Origin: Yoonia sediminilitoris
Lineage (GTDB): Bacteria; Pseudomonadota; Alphaproteobacteria; Rhodobacterales; Rhodobacteraceae
Direction: 5' to 3'
DNA: 64,000 nucleotides
Assembly (NCBI RefSeq): GCF_003058085.1
Contig: NZ_QBUD01000008.1
Span: forward strand, 62,001-126,000
The notes beneath the pieces were generated by a model. It was given only the letters and a program-made list of their open reading frames with translations, was not told where the DNA came from and made no database searches. The first letter of the stretch is position 1. Each line of letters opens with the position of its first letter. Below are positions 54,378 to 63,244 of this stretch, piece by piece. The position numbers and the translations under genes were made by a program.

Positions 54378-55700
54378 ATGGCGGACGGAAGCAAGACAAA
54401 CCCAACCACGCGGCGCAGCATCGTCGTGCAGGAATTCACCAACAGCGTATTGGACCCGCATGAACCGATGCTTGGTCCACTTGAAAATGGCGGGACGATC
54501 ATCGCGAACACGGCACCGGGCTGCTGGGGCCCGATGATTACACCCAGCCTGCGCGGCGGTCACGAGGTCACAAAACCCGTGTTCATTGAAGGCGCAGAGG
54601 TCGGCGACGGGGTGGCCATGCGCATCCGCGACATTACCGTGACCTCGACCGCGACCGCATCCGGCCATGACAGTTCGCCCGAAGGCTTTTGTCTGGGGGA
54701 CCCTTATGTCGCCGCACGCTGCCCGGTCTGCGATACCGTCTGGCCCGAGACCCATATCGAAGGGGTCGGTCAGGATTCAGTCAAATGCGACGCCTGCGGA
54801 AATGCCGTCAAACCCTTTGAAATTGTGCACGGCTACACTGTCACTTTTGATGACACCCGTACTGTGGGGCTGACCCTGCCGCAAGAGGCTGCTGAAACCA
54901 TCGCGAAAGACGCCGACCACTACGCCGCCCTGCCCGATGAAAGTCACCAGCATTCGATCCTGAATTATGCCCCGTCTGACATGCCGGGAACACTTGTGCG
55001 GATGCGCCCTTTTATGGGTCAGCTTGGCACCTGCCCGTCGATGCCGATGCCCGACAGCCATAACGCCGGTGATTTCGGGGCATTTCTTGTGGGTGCGCCG
55101 CACGACTATGGCATTACCCCCGAACAGTTGGCCGCACACAAGACCGATGGCCATATGGATATTGATGCCGTGCGCGCAGGTGCCATTCTTGTGGCCCCTG
55201 TCAAGGTGCCCGGCGCGGGCGTTTACATGGGCGATATGCATGCTGGTCAGGGTGACGGAGAAATCGCCGGACATACGATGGATGTGTCAGGCAGCGTGAC
55301 CTTGCAAGTCGAAGTGGTCAAGAACTACCCGCTGGACGGCCCTGTCCTGTTCCCGCTGGAAGAGGACCTGCCGCCCTTGGCAAAACCCTTTACCGACGAT
55401 GAGAAGGCCAAAGGGCAGCGCCTTGCCGCAAAATGGGGTTTGTCGCAGATTGAACCACTGGCCCCCATTTCGGTTGTCGGCACGGCGGCCAACCTGAATG
55501 ACGCCATCGAAAACGGGCTTTCGCGGGCGGCGCAACTGCTGGATATGACGGTAGCTGAAGTGCGCAATCGAGCCACCGTGAACGGGGCCATTGAAATCGG
55601 GCGCGCACCGGGCGTCATTCAGGTGACGTTCCTCGCGCCGCTGGCCAAACTCGATCTGGTCGGGCTGGGCGACTATGCCCGCGAACAGTACGGGCTGTAG
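54378..55700 (+). CDS. Acetamidase/formamidase family protein with probable zinc ribbon
   Basis: A 440-residue amidase of the FmdA/AmdA family, which releases ammonia from formamide or short amides. Family segments are GGTIIANTAPGCWGP, VFIEGAEVGDGVAMRI, the metal/catalytic region FMGQLGTCPSMPMPDSHN, and GAGVYMGDMHAGQGDGEIAGH. Between them, residues 115-140 hold CPVC and CDAC spaced like a zinc ribbon (Cys115, 118, 137, 140). The C-terminal 80 residues form an extra helical part. No regulator or amide transporter is adjacent. Confidence 0.88.
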   Translation: MADGSKTNPTTRRSIVVQEFTNSVLDPHEPMLGPLENGGTIIANTAPGCWGPMITPSLRGGHEVTKPVFIEGAEVGDGVAMRIRDITVTSTATASGHDSSPEGFCLGDPYVAARCPVCDTVWPETHIEGVGQDSVKCDACGNAVKPFEIVHGYTVTFDDTRTVGLTLPQEAAETIAKDADHYAALPDESHQHSILNYAPSDMPGTLVRMRPFMGQLGTCPSMPMPDSHNAGDFGAFLVGAPHDYGITPEQLAAHKTDGHMDIDAVRAGAILVAPVKVPGAGVYMGDMHAGQGDGEIAGHTMDVSGSVTLQVEVVKNYPLDGPVLFPLEEDLPPLAKPFTDDEKAKGQRLAAKWGLSQIEPLAPISVVGTAANLNDAIENGLSRAAQLLDMTVAEVRNRATVNGAIEIGRAPGVIQVTFLAPLAKLDLVGLGDYAREQYGL

Positions 55701-55724
55701 GGCCATCACTGGCCTGACAAAGGA

Positions 55725-55745
55725 GTGGCCGCGCAAAGCGGCCAC
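55725..55745 (+). terminator. Hairpin after the formamidase-like gene
   Basis: Perfect 8-bp stem GTGGCCGC/GCGGCCAC with a 5-base loop, 24 bases after the stop codon; no T tract. Confidence 0.6.
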
Positions 55746-55765
55746 ACATCATGGCGCGGCGCGCT

Positions 55766-55969
55766 TCAAACGTCTTTCTGGGCCAGGTTCACCACCCGGC
55801 ATGTCCAGCTTTTGATCGTGTAACCCGGTCGCTGCGATGACCATTTGGCAAGTTGCGGCTGCGCACCCATCATGCAGGCCATCGGGGTAACATCCGTAAA
55901 CAGTAGACTTTGGTCATTGCACTGCGTCGGAGACGCCGCCAGACAGGCGACAAAGATCAATTCGATCAT
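55766..55969 (-). CDS. Small secreted hypothetical protein, 67 residues
   Basis: Starts MIELIFVACLAASPTQC, a short hydrophobic N-terminus that may be a signal sequence, followed by LLFTDVTPMACMMGAQPQLA and a tail with SWTCRVV. Four cysteines suggest a periplasmic disulfide protein. I recall similar unnamed proteins in roseobacters. ATG 55969 has TGAGG 7 bases upstream. Function unknown. Confidence 0.7.
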   Translation of the reverse strand: MIELIFVACLAASPTQCNDQSLLFTDVTPMACMMGAQPQLAKWSSQRPGYTIKSWTCRVVNLAQKDV

Positions 55970-56038
55970 GTTCAACCTCAATCCATATTGTTCTTGTTAT
56001 GCCACCAATACGGACTAAAGTTTAGGATCATGTTAAAA

Positions 56039-56058
56039 CGCCGCACAATGGCGCGGCG
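56039..56058 (-). terminator. Terminator of the sarcosine oxidase operon
   Basis: Minus-strand stem CGCCGC/GCGGCG with an 8-base loop and TTTT, 15 bases after the soxG stop codon. Confidence 0.8.
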
Positions 56059-56059
56059 C

Positions 56060-56077
56060 CTAGGGTCAGGACCCTAG
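56060..56077 (-). repeat. AGGG/CCCT palindrome at the soxG stop codon
   Basis: Minus-strand reading CTAGGG-TCCTGA-CCCTAG, perfect 6-bp arms. The first TAG is the soxG stop codon. It matches the layout of the palindrome at 47931-47946. Confidence 0.65.
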
Positions 56078-56643
56078 CTGGCCCGTACGTCACTGACCGG
56101 CCCCGCCTTGGCAGAGGCCGCGAGCAGATCAAAAGCATACGCTGCCACGGACCTGAAACAGATCAGCTCAAAGGCACCGTCATCGCGCATCCAGAAGGCG
56201 GCTGCGATCTGGCCCAGATGAGTGCGTCGCACCATGCCGGGTTTAAAACTATCAGGATGCAGATCAACAGGTGCCAGCTTGGCAATGACATCGCGGGCAA
56301 ATGGCCCGTCGATATGGATCAGCGCGCGCGCGTCCGAAACATTCTCGGCCAGATAGTGCTGGCCTTTCATCCCCTGCTCAACCGATGCAAGGCTGCCCGC
56401 AACATCGGCGTAAGGCACCAGCATCAAAAGTTCATCCGGCGACATCCAGCAAAGGGCCTTGTCACCAGACCTGCTGATCTGCCCCCGTTCGGGAATCGCC
56501 AGACCCATCGTTTTGCAGGCCGCTTTCAGGCTCTTGGCGGACAGATCACAGCGCAGGGTGATCATGCCCTGCAAACCGGCATCGGCGATCGTGACATCCC
56601 CCGTGGCCACACGCCCTTGCAGGGCACTCACTGCATCAGACAT
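56074..56643 (-). CDS. soxG: Sarcosine oxidase gamma subunit
   Basis: A 189-residue subunit of heterotetrameric sarcosine oxidase. It has the family pattern AGLQGMITLRCDLSAKSL, GQISRSGDKALCWMSPDELLML, DARALIHIDGPFARDVIAKL and MVRRTHLGQIAAAFW. ATG 56643 overlaps the soxA stop by 8 bases. Last gene of the operon. Confidence 0.95.
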   Translation of the reverse strand: MSDAVSALQGRVATGDVTIADAGLQGMITLRCDLSAKSLKAACKTMGLAIPERGQISRSGDKALCWMSPDELLMLVPYADVAGSLASVEQGMKGQHYLAENVSDARALIHIDGPFARDVIAKLAPVDLHPDSFKPGMVRRTHLGQIAAAFWMRDDGAFELICFRSVAAYAFDLLAASAKAGPVSDVRAS

Positions 56644-59600
56644 TCTGCTTTGCCCCTTCTTTGTCATAGACCACCGGATCAACGATTTTGGCCTTTACTG
56701 TGGTGCCATCAACCTTGTTGAATTCAATGACCTCGCCCATACGGTCCGGCCCGTTGCGCACAAGACCCATCGCAATGCCCCGTTCAAGGTTGGCGGAATA
56801 ATAGGTCGAGGTGACGCGCCCTTGGGTGTTCACCTGCCCATTTTCGTTGGTACCGTCTGCAATGGCATAGGCCCCGTCCGGCAACACAGAGCCGTCCAGC
56901 GTTTCCAGCCCGACCAGTTTCCAACGGTGCGGGTCCGCCATATGGCTACGCAGATGCGCACGCTTGCCAAGGTAGTCCTCTTTCTTTTTGGACAGGGCCC
57001 ACCCAAGGTTCAGGTCTTGGGGAATGACGGTGCCATCGGTTTCGTCCCCGATCATGATAAAGCCCTTTTCGGCCCGCAGAATATGCAGGGTCTCGGTTCC
57101 GTAGGGCATGATGCCGAATTCCTCGCCCGCTTCCATAAGGGTCGTCCAGAAGGCGGCGCCTTGCCCCGCCGGGACGGCGATTTCGTAACTGAGTTCGCCC
57201 GAGAAACTGATGCGGAAAACGCGCGCATCAAAGCCGCCGATCTGGCCCTCGCGCCATTGCATGAAGGGCAGCACCTCGGCTGACACATCCATGCCGCCCA
57301 GCTTTTCCAGCAGCTTGCGGGCATTGGGGCCAACAACGGCAATCTGCGCATACTGTTCGGTCACATTGGCAACGTAAACCTGCCAATCCCACCACTCGCA
57401 TTGTAGCCAGTCTTCCATATGGGCATGGATATGCTCTGCCCCGCCAGTGGTCGTGTGGCACAGCCATGTGTCTTCAGACATCCGAGCCACAACACCATCA
57501 TCCATCAAGAAGCCATTTTCGGAACACATCAGCCCATAGCGGCATTTGCCAACCGGCAGCGTCGACATCATGTTGGTGTACATCATGTCCAGAAACTTGC
57601 CTGCGTCCGGCCCTTTGACGATCAATTTGCCAAGGGTCGAGGCATCAAGCAGCCCTAGGTTTTCGCGGGTGTTCCTGACCTCGCGATGGACGGCATCCTC
57701 GACGCTTTCGCCGTCACGCACATAGGCATATGGCCTGCGCCAGTGGCCGACAGGTTCATTGTCGGCACCGTTGTCATTGCTCCAATCGGAAATGGGTGTT
57801 TTGCGGACCGGCTGAAACAGGTCATTGGCCGCTGCACCACCAATCGCCCCAAGCGATATCGGGGTATAGGGCGGGCGGAATGTGGTTGTGCCCACGTTCG
57901 GAATATCTGCATTCAACGATTGAGCAAGAACAGCAAGTCCATTGATATTGCTTAATTTTCCCTGATCTGTCGCCATCCCAAGCGTTGTATATCGCTTGGC
58001 ATGTTCGACGCTTTCAAAGCCTTCCTGCGCGGCCAGTTGCACGTCGGACACTTTCACGTCGTTCTGGAAATCCAGCCACGCCTTGGACCGCAGTGCGTAA
58101 TTCGCGCCTTGCGGCATCAGCCAAACCGGCGAAATCGGTCCTTCTTCCTGATCTTCACCCAAGGGGGCCTGCGCACCCTTTTTCATATGACCCGCAGCTT
58201 TCGCAGCTGCCCGGCCAGCGGCCCAGCCATCGCCCACTACCTCGGCCGTGAAAAGATGCCCGTTGGCGATGCCCGCGGTGCTGACAAAAGGCTGACCCTT
58301 GTCACCTGTGGGTGGTTTTTCGGGGTCCGGGCGGAACATGACCTGATCGGCATCCCACATCAGCTTGCCCCCGCAATGGGACCAAAGATGCACAACCGGC
58401 GACCAACCACCGGACATGGCCACGCAGTCACAAGCGACCTCTTCCAGCACACTGCCTTCACCCGCCTGGGCGCAAATCGCCACACCGGTAACGCGCTTGC
58501 CGCCTTTGACCTTGGCGATGGCTTTGCCCGTCTCGACCCTGATCCCAAGCGCGCGGGCCTGGTCAATCAGCGGCCCTGCCGCCTGCGTACGGGCGTCAAT
58601 AATGACAGGCACGGCAAGACCCGCCTCCAGCAAGGTAATGGCAGTGCGATATGCGTCGTCATTGTTGGTCACGACAACCGTTCGATCCCCGACTGACACA
58701 CCGTAGTTCACCACATAATCGCGCACCGCAGCGGCCAGCATCACACCAGGCACATCATTGCCAGCAAAAGACAAGGGGCGTTCAATTGCGCCTGTCGCCG
58801 TGACAATCTGCTTGGCCCTGATCCGCCACAACCGGTGGCGCAGGCTGTTTGTGTCAGGGGCATGATCTGTCAAACGCTCATAGGCCAAGGCATATCCATG
58901 GTCATACACGCCTGCACCCATGCAACGACTGCGCAGAGAGACATTCTCCATTTTTTCAAGCGCTTGCAGGGTCTTTTCAACCCACTCTTCAGCAGGCAGC
59001 CCGTCTATCACGGCACCATCGACAACAGCCCGTCCGCCCCAGTGGGCAGTCTGTTCGAGCAGCATCACCCGCGCGCCGCGTTCACCGGCGGCCACGGCAG
59101 CAGCCAGTCCGGCAATGCCGCCACCCACGATCAGCACATCCACGTGGCAGTGAAAATGTTCGTAGCTGTCCGCGTCGCGGTCCTTGGGCGCTTTGCCCAG
59201 TCCGGCTGACTGGCGAATGAACGGTTCATAGACGTGCTTCCACAAGGGGCGCGGATGAATGAACATCTTGTAATAGAAGCCCGCAGGCAAGAAGCGGGAC
59301 AAATGCGTGTTGATGGCCCCCACATCAAATTCAAGGCTGGGCCAATGGTTCTGCGATGCGGCGATAAGCCCTTCAAACAGTTCGGTGGTGGTGACGCGCT
59401 GGTTCGGCTCGAAACGCCCTCCCTTACCCATATTCACAAGGCCGTTGGGTTCTTCCGCACCGCTGGCAACAACGCTGCGCGGACGGTGATACTTGAAAGA
59501 GCGCCCCATCAACATCTGATCGTTGGCCAAGAGGGCCGACGCGAGCGTATCACCTTCATAACCGCGCAGATTTTTTCCGTTAAAGGTGAATGACAAGGCC

Positions 59601-59647
59601 TTGCCTTTGTTCAACAAACGCCCCTCATTAGCTAGCCGTGTGCTCAT
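56636..59647 (-). CDS. soxA: Sarcosine oxidase alpha subunit
   Basis: A 1003-residue subunit that binds NAD and tetrahydrofolate. The N-terminal part has a 2Fe-2S-like ferredoxin fold without cluster (FTFNGKNLRGYEGDTLASALL), then a Rossmann region VLIVGGGIAGLAAAVAAGERG, and the C-terminal 400 residues form a glycine-cleavage T-protein-like folate domain (LLDASTLGKLIVKGPDAGKFLD, FSGELSYEIAVPAG). It passes formaldehyde to folate. ATG 59647 overlaps the soxD stop by 4 bases. Confidence 0.97.
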   Translation of the reverse strand: MSTRLANEGRLLNKGKALSFTFNGKNLRGYEGDTLASALLANDQMLMGRSFKYHRPRSVVASGAEEPNGLVNMGKGGRFEPNQRVTTTELFEGLIAASQNHWPSLEFDVGAINTHLSRFLPAGFYYKMFIHPRPLWKHVYEPFIRQSAGLGKAPKDRDADSYEHFHCHVDVLIVGGGIAGLAAAVAAGERGARVMLLEQTAHWGGRAVVDGAVIDGLPAEEWVEKTLQALEKMENVSLRSRCMGAGVYDHGYALAYERLTDHAPDTNSLRHRLWRIRAKQIVTATGAIERPLSFAGNDVPGVMLAAAVRDYVVNYGVSVGDRTVVVTNNDDAYRTAITLLEAGLAVPVIIDARTQAAGPLIDQARALGIRVETGKAIAKVKGGKRVTGVAICAQAGEGSVLEEVACDCVAMSGGWSPVVHLWSHCGGKLMWDADQVMFRPDPEKPPTGDKGQPFVSTAGIANGHLFTAEVVGDGWAAGRAAAKAAGHMKKGAQAPLGEDQEEGPISPVWLMPQGANYALRSKAWLDFQNDVKVSDVQLAAQEGFESVEHAKRYTTLGMATDQGKLSNINGLAVLAQSLNADIPNVGTTTFRPPYTPISLGAIGGAAANDLFQPVRKTPISDWSNDNGADNEPVGHWRRPYAYVRDGESVEDAVHREVRNTRENLGLLDASTLGKLIVKGPDAGKFLDMMYTNMMSTLPVGKCRYGLMCSENGFLMDDGVVARMSEDTWLCHTTTGGAEHIHAHMEDWLQCEWWDWQVYVANVTEQYAQIAVVGPNARKLLEKLGGMDVSAEVLPFMQWREGQIGGFDARVFRISFSGELSYEIAVPAGQGAAFWTTLMEAGEEFGIMPYGTETLHILRAEKGFIMIGDETDGTVIPQDLNLGWALSKKKEDYLGKRAHLRSHMADPHRWKLVGLETLDGSVLPDGAYAIADGTNENGQVNTQGRVTSTYYSANLERGIAMGLVRNGPDRMGEVIEFNKVDGTTVKAKIVDPVVYDKEGAKQNV

Positions 59648-59973
59648 GACAGATCCCCCCATGCCCAGCCGGGACGTTTCGCGCTGATCGCATCTTTGAT
59701 GTCTTGCGGCGGCTCTGTTGTCTGGGCGCTATACGTGCCGAACACCTCGAGCGTGGCGGTGCAGCGGGCCGCCAGAAACCATTTGCCACAGCCATATGCA
59801 TGCCGCCAGCGTTCAAAATGCACACCCTTGGGGTTTTCGCGCATAAAGAGGTAGTTCTCGAACTCTTCATCCCCGCTGTCCGGCCCAAAGCGCTTTAGAT
59901 GCGCCTCGCCCCCTGCGTGCAGATCGGTTTCATCGGCATCAACGCCGCAATAGGGGCAGTGCAGGATCAGCAT
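59644..59973 (-). CDS. soxD: Sarcosine oxidase delta subunit
   Basis: A 109-residue zinc-binding subunit. Starts MLILHCPYCGVDADETDLHA with the CxxC zinc ligands, followed by the typical FGPDSGDEEFENYLFMRENP and ERWRHAYGCGKWFLAARCT with the remaining ligands. Between it and soxB lies a small membrane-protein gene. Confidence 0.96.
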   Translation of the reverse strand: MLILHCPYCGVDADETDLHAGGEAHLKRFGPDSGDEEFENYLFMRENPKGVHFERWRHAYGCGKWFLAARCTATLEVFGTYSAQTTEPPQDIKDAISAKRPGWAWGDLS

Positions 59974-60063
59974 GCGGTGGCCTCGGTTCTGTCAGTTGCA
60001 AACACGCCAAAGGCGGACGCATTGCTGCGCCCGCCAAGTGGGTGGGTAGAGTGATGAGTGGTC

Positions 60064-60282
60064 TTATTCGCCCGCCGGGACAGCAGGCGCGGCAGGTGCA
60101 ACATCGGTTGCCACTGGCGCAGTATCGGCAGCATCCGATGCCGTCGGGTCCGCATTGGGGTCAGCCGACCCGCCCGCGAATAGCGCGTAAAGCAGAACCA
60201 ACACGACAATGACTGCGGCAATAACGAAACCAATGCCCGAGCCACTGCCCGTCTTGCTTCTTGCGTTTGTGTAATCGTCCAT
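60064..60282 (-). CDS. Small membrane protein within the sarcosine oxidase operon
   Basis: A 72-residue protein with one helix (GIGFVIAAVIVVLVLLYALF) after a Gly/Ser-rich start and before an Ala/Asp/Pro-rich tail (about 35 residues). The ATG is preceded by AAGGAG at good distance, so it is very probably translated. Located between soxB and soxD, on the same strand. Function unknown; the tail is low in complexity. Confidence 0.7.
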   Translation of the reverse strand: MDDYTNARSKTGSGSGIGFVIAAVIVVLVLLYALFAGGSADPNADPTASDAADTAPVATDVAPAAPAVPAGE

Positions 60283-60449
60283 GATGGGGTCTCCTTTTTG
60301 GATATCCCCATCAAAGCAGATGTTCCCAAAATGGAAACATTAGCAAGAATCCACCGACGATTTCGGCCAAATACGGCCAAATCCGCCGATTTATGTGGGC
60401 CAACGTTCGCCGTCCGGACATTCTGTAATGCAGTGTCTACGGTCGCTTC

Positions 60450-60605
60450 ATGGATTTTATGCTGATCATATTGGGCGGAACGCTGTGCACCGCGATCGTC
60501 TACACGCTGATCGAATTGGCCATCGGTCGTGTCGGTGACGACGACTTCAGTCTGCCAGAGCAGTCTGCTTATGATGATCCCGACAGCGCGCATTTTAACG
60601 ACTGA
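60450..60605 (+). CDS. Candidate 51-residue membrane protein opposite the sox operon
   Basis: Plus-strand frame reading MDFMLIILGGTLCTAIVYTL, one predicted helix, then an acidic tail with DDDFSLPEQSAYDDPDSA. Located in the gap between soxB and the 72-residue gene, antisense to the operon. The ribosome site is weak, so translation is uncertain, but the helix plus acidic tail is protein-like. Confidence 0.45.
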   Translation: MDFMLIILGGTLCTAIVYTLIELAIGRVGDDDFSLPEQSAYDDPDSAHFND

Positions 60606-60607
60606 CA

Positions 60608-61852
60608 TCAATGTGCCACCCCTGCCGCTACGCTTTCGTCGATAAACTTGCCTTCGCGGAAACGGAACATGCTGAATTCATCGGTCAGTGGAGATTGCCC
60701 ATTTGCCATCAGTTCGGCCATCGCCCAGCCAGAGCCGGGAGTAGCCTTGAACCCGCCAGTCCCCCAGCCGCAGTTCACAAACACCCCTTCAACCGGGGTT
60801 TTCGACAAGATCGGCGACCTGTCACCCGTAACGTCGACGATCCCACCCCATTGGCGCAGCATTTTCAGACGCGACAGCATGGGGAATGTTTCGATCAGCG
60901 CCCGAACGGTTTCTTCGACATGATGGAAAGACCCACGCTGCGTGTAGTTGTTATAGCCGTCAGTCCCGCCGCCGATGACCATTTCGCCCTTATCGGATTG
61001 GGACAGGTAACCATGCACGGTATTGGCCATGACCACGACATCCATGCAGGGTTTGATCGGCTCTGACACCAGGGCTTGCAAGGCAACAGATTCAATCGGC
61101 AGCCGGAAACCGGCCATCTTGGCCAGCACACCGGAATGGCCTGCAACGACCATGCCAAGCTTGTCACAGTCAATGGCTCCCTGACTGGTATCAACGCCAA
61201 CGACCTTGCCACCCTCGCGGCGCACTCCGGTCACTTCGCACTGCTGGATGATGTCCATGCCCATGTCCGAACAGGCCCGTGCAAAGCCCCAGGCCACCGC
61301 ATCATGGCGGGCGGTTCCGCCACGGGCCTGCCACAGACCACCCAGCACCGGATACCGCGGCCCGTCGATATTCATGATCGGGCATAATTCCTTGACGCGG
61401 GCAGGGCCAATCCATTCGGTCTGTACGCCTTGCAGGGCGTTGGCTTGGGCTGTGCGCTGATAGCCTCTGATTTCATGCTGGGTCTGGGCCAGCATGATCA
61501 CGCCGCGCGGGCTGAACATGATGTTGTAGTTCAGATCCTGACTGAGCGTTTCATAAAGACTGCGGGATTTTTCATAGATCGCCGCGGATGGGTCCTGCAA
61601 ATAATTCGAGCGAATGATCGTTGTGTTCCGGCCGGTATTGCCACCGCCCAACCAGCCTTTTTCAAGGATCGCCACATTGGTGATGCCGAAATTCTTGCCC
61701 AGATAGTAAGCCGTGGCCAGACCATGACCGCCCGCGCCCACGATAATCACATCATATCTGGATTTCGGCGGACGCTTGGCCCAAGCACGCTGCCACCCTG
61801 TGTGCTGGCGCAAAGCCTCGCGCGCAATGGCAAAGGCGGAATAATTTTTCAT
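60608..61852 (-). CDS. soxB: Sarcosine oxidase beta subunit
   Basis: A 414-residue flavoprotein subunit holding FAD and the covalent FMN. The dinucleotide-binding loop is DVIIVGAGGHGLATAYYLGK (about 34-53), followed by EKGWLGGGNTGRNT. The FMN-linking His is in ARHDAVAWGF (His183), and the C-terminal part has GTGGFKATPGSGW. ATG 61852 (MKNYSAFAIA) has AAGGA 7 bases upstream. The frame is open far upstream on this strand, opposite ccmI, but that part is not coding. First gene of the sarcosine oxidase operon. Confidence 0.97.
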   Translation of the reverse strand: MKNYSAFAIAREALRQHTGWQRAWAKRPPKSRYDVIIVGAGGHGLATAYYLGKNFGITNVAILEKGWLGGGNTGRNTTIIRSNYLQDPSAAIYEKSRSLYETLSQDLNYNIMFSPRGVIMLAQTQHEIRGYQRTAQANALQGVQTEWIGPARVKELCPIMNIDGPRYPVLGGLWQARGGTARHDAVAWGFARACSDMGMDIIQQCEVTGVRREGGKVVGVDTSQGAIDCDKLGMVVAGHSGVLAKMAGFRLPIESVALQALVSEPIKPCMDVVVMANTVHGYLSQSDKGEMVIGGGTDGYNNYTQRGSFHHVEETVRALIETFPMLSRLKMLRQWGGIVDVTGDRSPILSKTPVEGVFVNCGWGTGGFKATPGSGWAMAELMANGQSPLTDEFSMFRFREGKFIDESVAAGVAH

Positions 61853-62047
61853 GCGCGAATCCTTCGTCAGCGGCCTGATTGCTCCCCTCTTTTGCAGCGA
61901 TCCCGCGCAATTTTGAAGACCCGCTGCGGCGATCCCAATTCGATTTGCGACATGGCGCACGCAAGTGTGACGCACAAAGCCGCACAGGGGCTTTTCAGCC
62001 AAGGTCCGGATGGTTATGTCAGCACAACGCAAAACTCGGGAAATGCA
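61853..62047. promoter_or_regulatory. Divergent promoter region soxB / ccmI
   Basis: A 195-base gap between divergent soxB and ccmI that should hold both promoters. No operator was recognised; CGATCCCAATTCGATTTG near 61933 is a possible promoter stretch. Confidence 0.35.
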
Positions 62048-63244
62048 ATGCTCTTTTGGTTGATCTGTCTTGTTCTTACGCTTCTGGTGGCCTCCTTCGT
62101 GGTCCGACCCATGCTGCAAGCGCGCCAACCGCGCGACGAGAACCCCGATCTGGCCGTCTACCGCGCGCAACTTAACGAAATTGACCGTGACGTGGCCCGC
62201 GACGTGCTGGCAGCAGACGAAGCAGAGCGGGCGCGCACCGAAATCGCGCGCAGATTGCTTGCCGCCAACAAGAAGACGACAAGTGGCCAATACAGCAGCC
62301 GCACATCCAAACCGCTGGTCGCTCTGACCGGGGTGACAATCATTGTTGTCAGTATGGGTGTTTACTGGCAATTGGGGGCGCCGGGCTACGGTGACATGCC
62401 GCTCAAAGCCCGGTTGGAAGCCAGCGCCGAGATGCGTGACAACCGCCCCAGCCAGGCGGAATTGCAAGCGGTGGCACGCCCACCCTTCCCCGGCAACCCG
62501 GATGCCGAATACCTCGAAGCGGTTGAACAACTGCGCGCGATTGCCCCGACTCGCCCGGACGATTTGCAAGCCTGGACTTTGCTGGCCTTTCATGAGGCCG
62601 AATTGCGCAATCTGCCCGCGGCAATCACCGCGCAGAGCCGGGTGATTGAAATCAAGGGCGATGGCGTTCTGATCAGCGACAAGACGCGCCTGCTGGATAT
62701 GCTGGTGGCAGCCGCCGGTGGTGTCGTTTCGCCCGAAGCCGAACGGTTGATACGCGATATTCTTGAACATGACGATGTGAATGTGGCGGCCCGTTTCTAT
62801 CTCGGGGAATTGTTCAACCAGACTGACCGGCCCGATCTGGCGTTTCGCATCTGGCGTGACATCGTTGCAAACGGGGCTGTTGATGACCGCTATGTGACAG
62901 CAACCCGCGCCCAGATCGAAGATGCCGCCTTTCGGGCGGGGATAACCTATACGTTGCCTGAAGTGCGCGGACCATCCGCCGAAGATGTCGCCAACGCGCA
63001 GGACATGACCGAAGACGAGCGCAGCGCCATGATTGGCGGTATGGTTGAACGGCTGGCTGACAGGCTGGCCACGCAAGGCGGCTCGGCGCAGGATTGGGCG
63101 CGTCTGATCTCTGCCTACGGTGTGCTGGGACGGGTCGACAACGCCCGTGCAGTCTGGACCGAGGCGCAGGATGTCTTTGGGTCAAGTCCCGAAGCAATGG
63201 CCGTGCTGACGGATGCGGCGCGCCAATCCGGTCTGACCGAATGA
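62048..63244 (+). CDS. ccmI: Cytochrome c maturation protein CcmI
   Basis: A 398-residue apocytochrome c chaperone with two membrane helices near the N-terminus (MLFWLICLVLTLLVASFVV and VALTGVTIIVVSMGVYW), a linker with YRAQLNEIDRDVARDVL between, and a periplasmic TPR-like region with conserved LYLGELF-like FYLGELFNQ and LAFRIWRDIV repeats. It works with CcmG and CcmF/H. It lies 34 kb away from the ccmABCDG run; ruvX starts inside its stop codon (ATGA). Confidence 0.92.
   Translation: MLFWLICLVLTLLVASFVVRPMLQARQPRDENPDLAVYRAQLNEIDRDVARDVLAADEAERARTEIARRLLAANKKTTSGQYSSRTSKPLVALTGVTIIVVSMGVYWQLGAPGYGDMPLKARLEASAEMRDNRPSQAELQAVARPPFPGNPDAEYLEAVEQLRAIAPTRPDDLQAWTLLAFHEAELRNLPAAITAQSRVIEIKGDGVLISDKTRLLDMLVAAAGGVVSPEAERLIRDILEHDDVNVAARFYLGELFNQTDRPDLAFRIWRDIVANGAVDDRYVTATRAQIEDAAFRAGITYTLPEVRGPSAEDVANAQDMTEDERSAMIGGMVERLADRLATQGGSAQDWARLISAYGVLGRVDNARAVWTEAQDVFGSSPEAMAVLTDAARQSGLTE

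Noticed and set aside
61853-63076. Extension of soxB to 822 codons
   Set aside because: The extra part is antisense to ccmI, has unnatural composition, and ATG 61852 has a proper ribosome site and the normal N-terminus.
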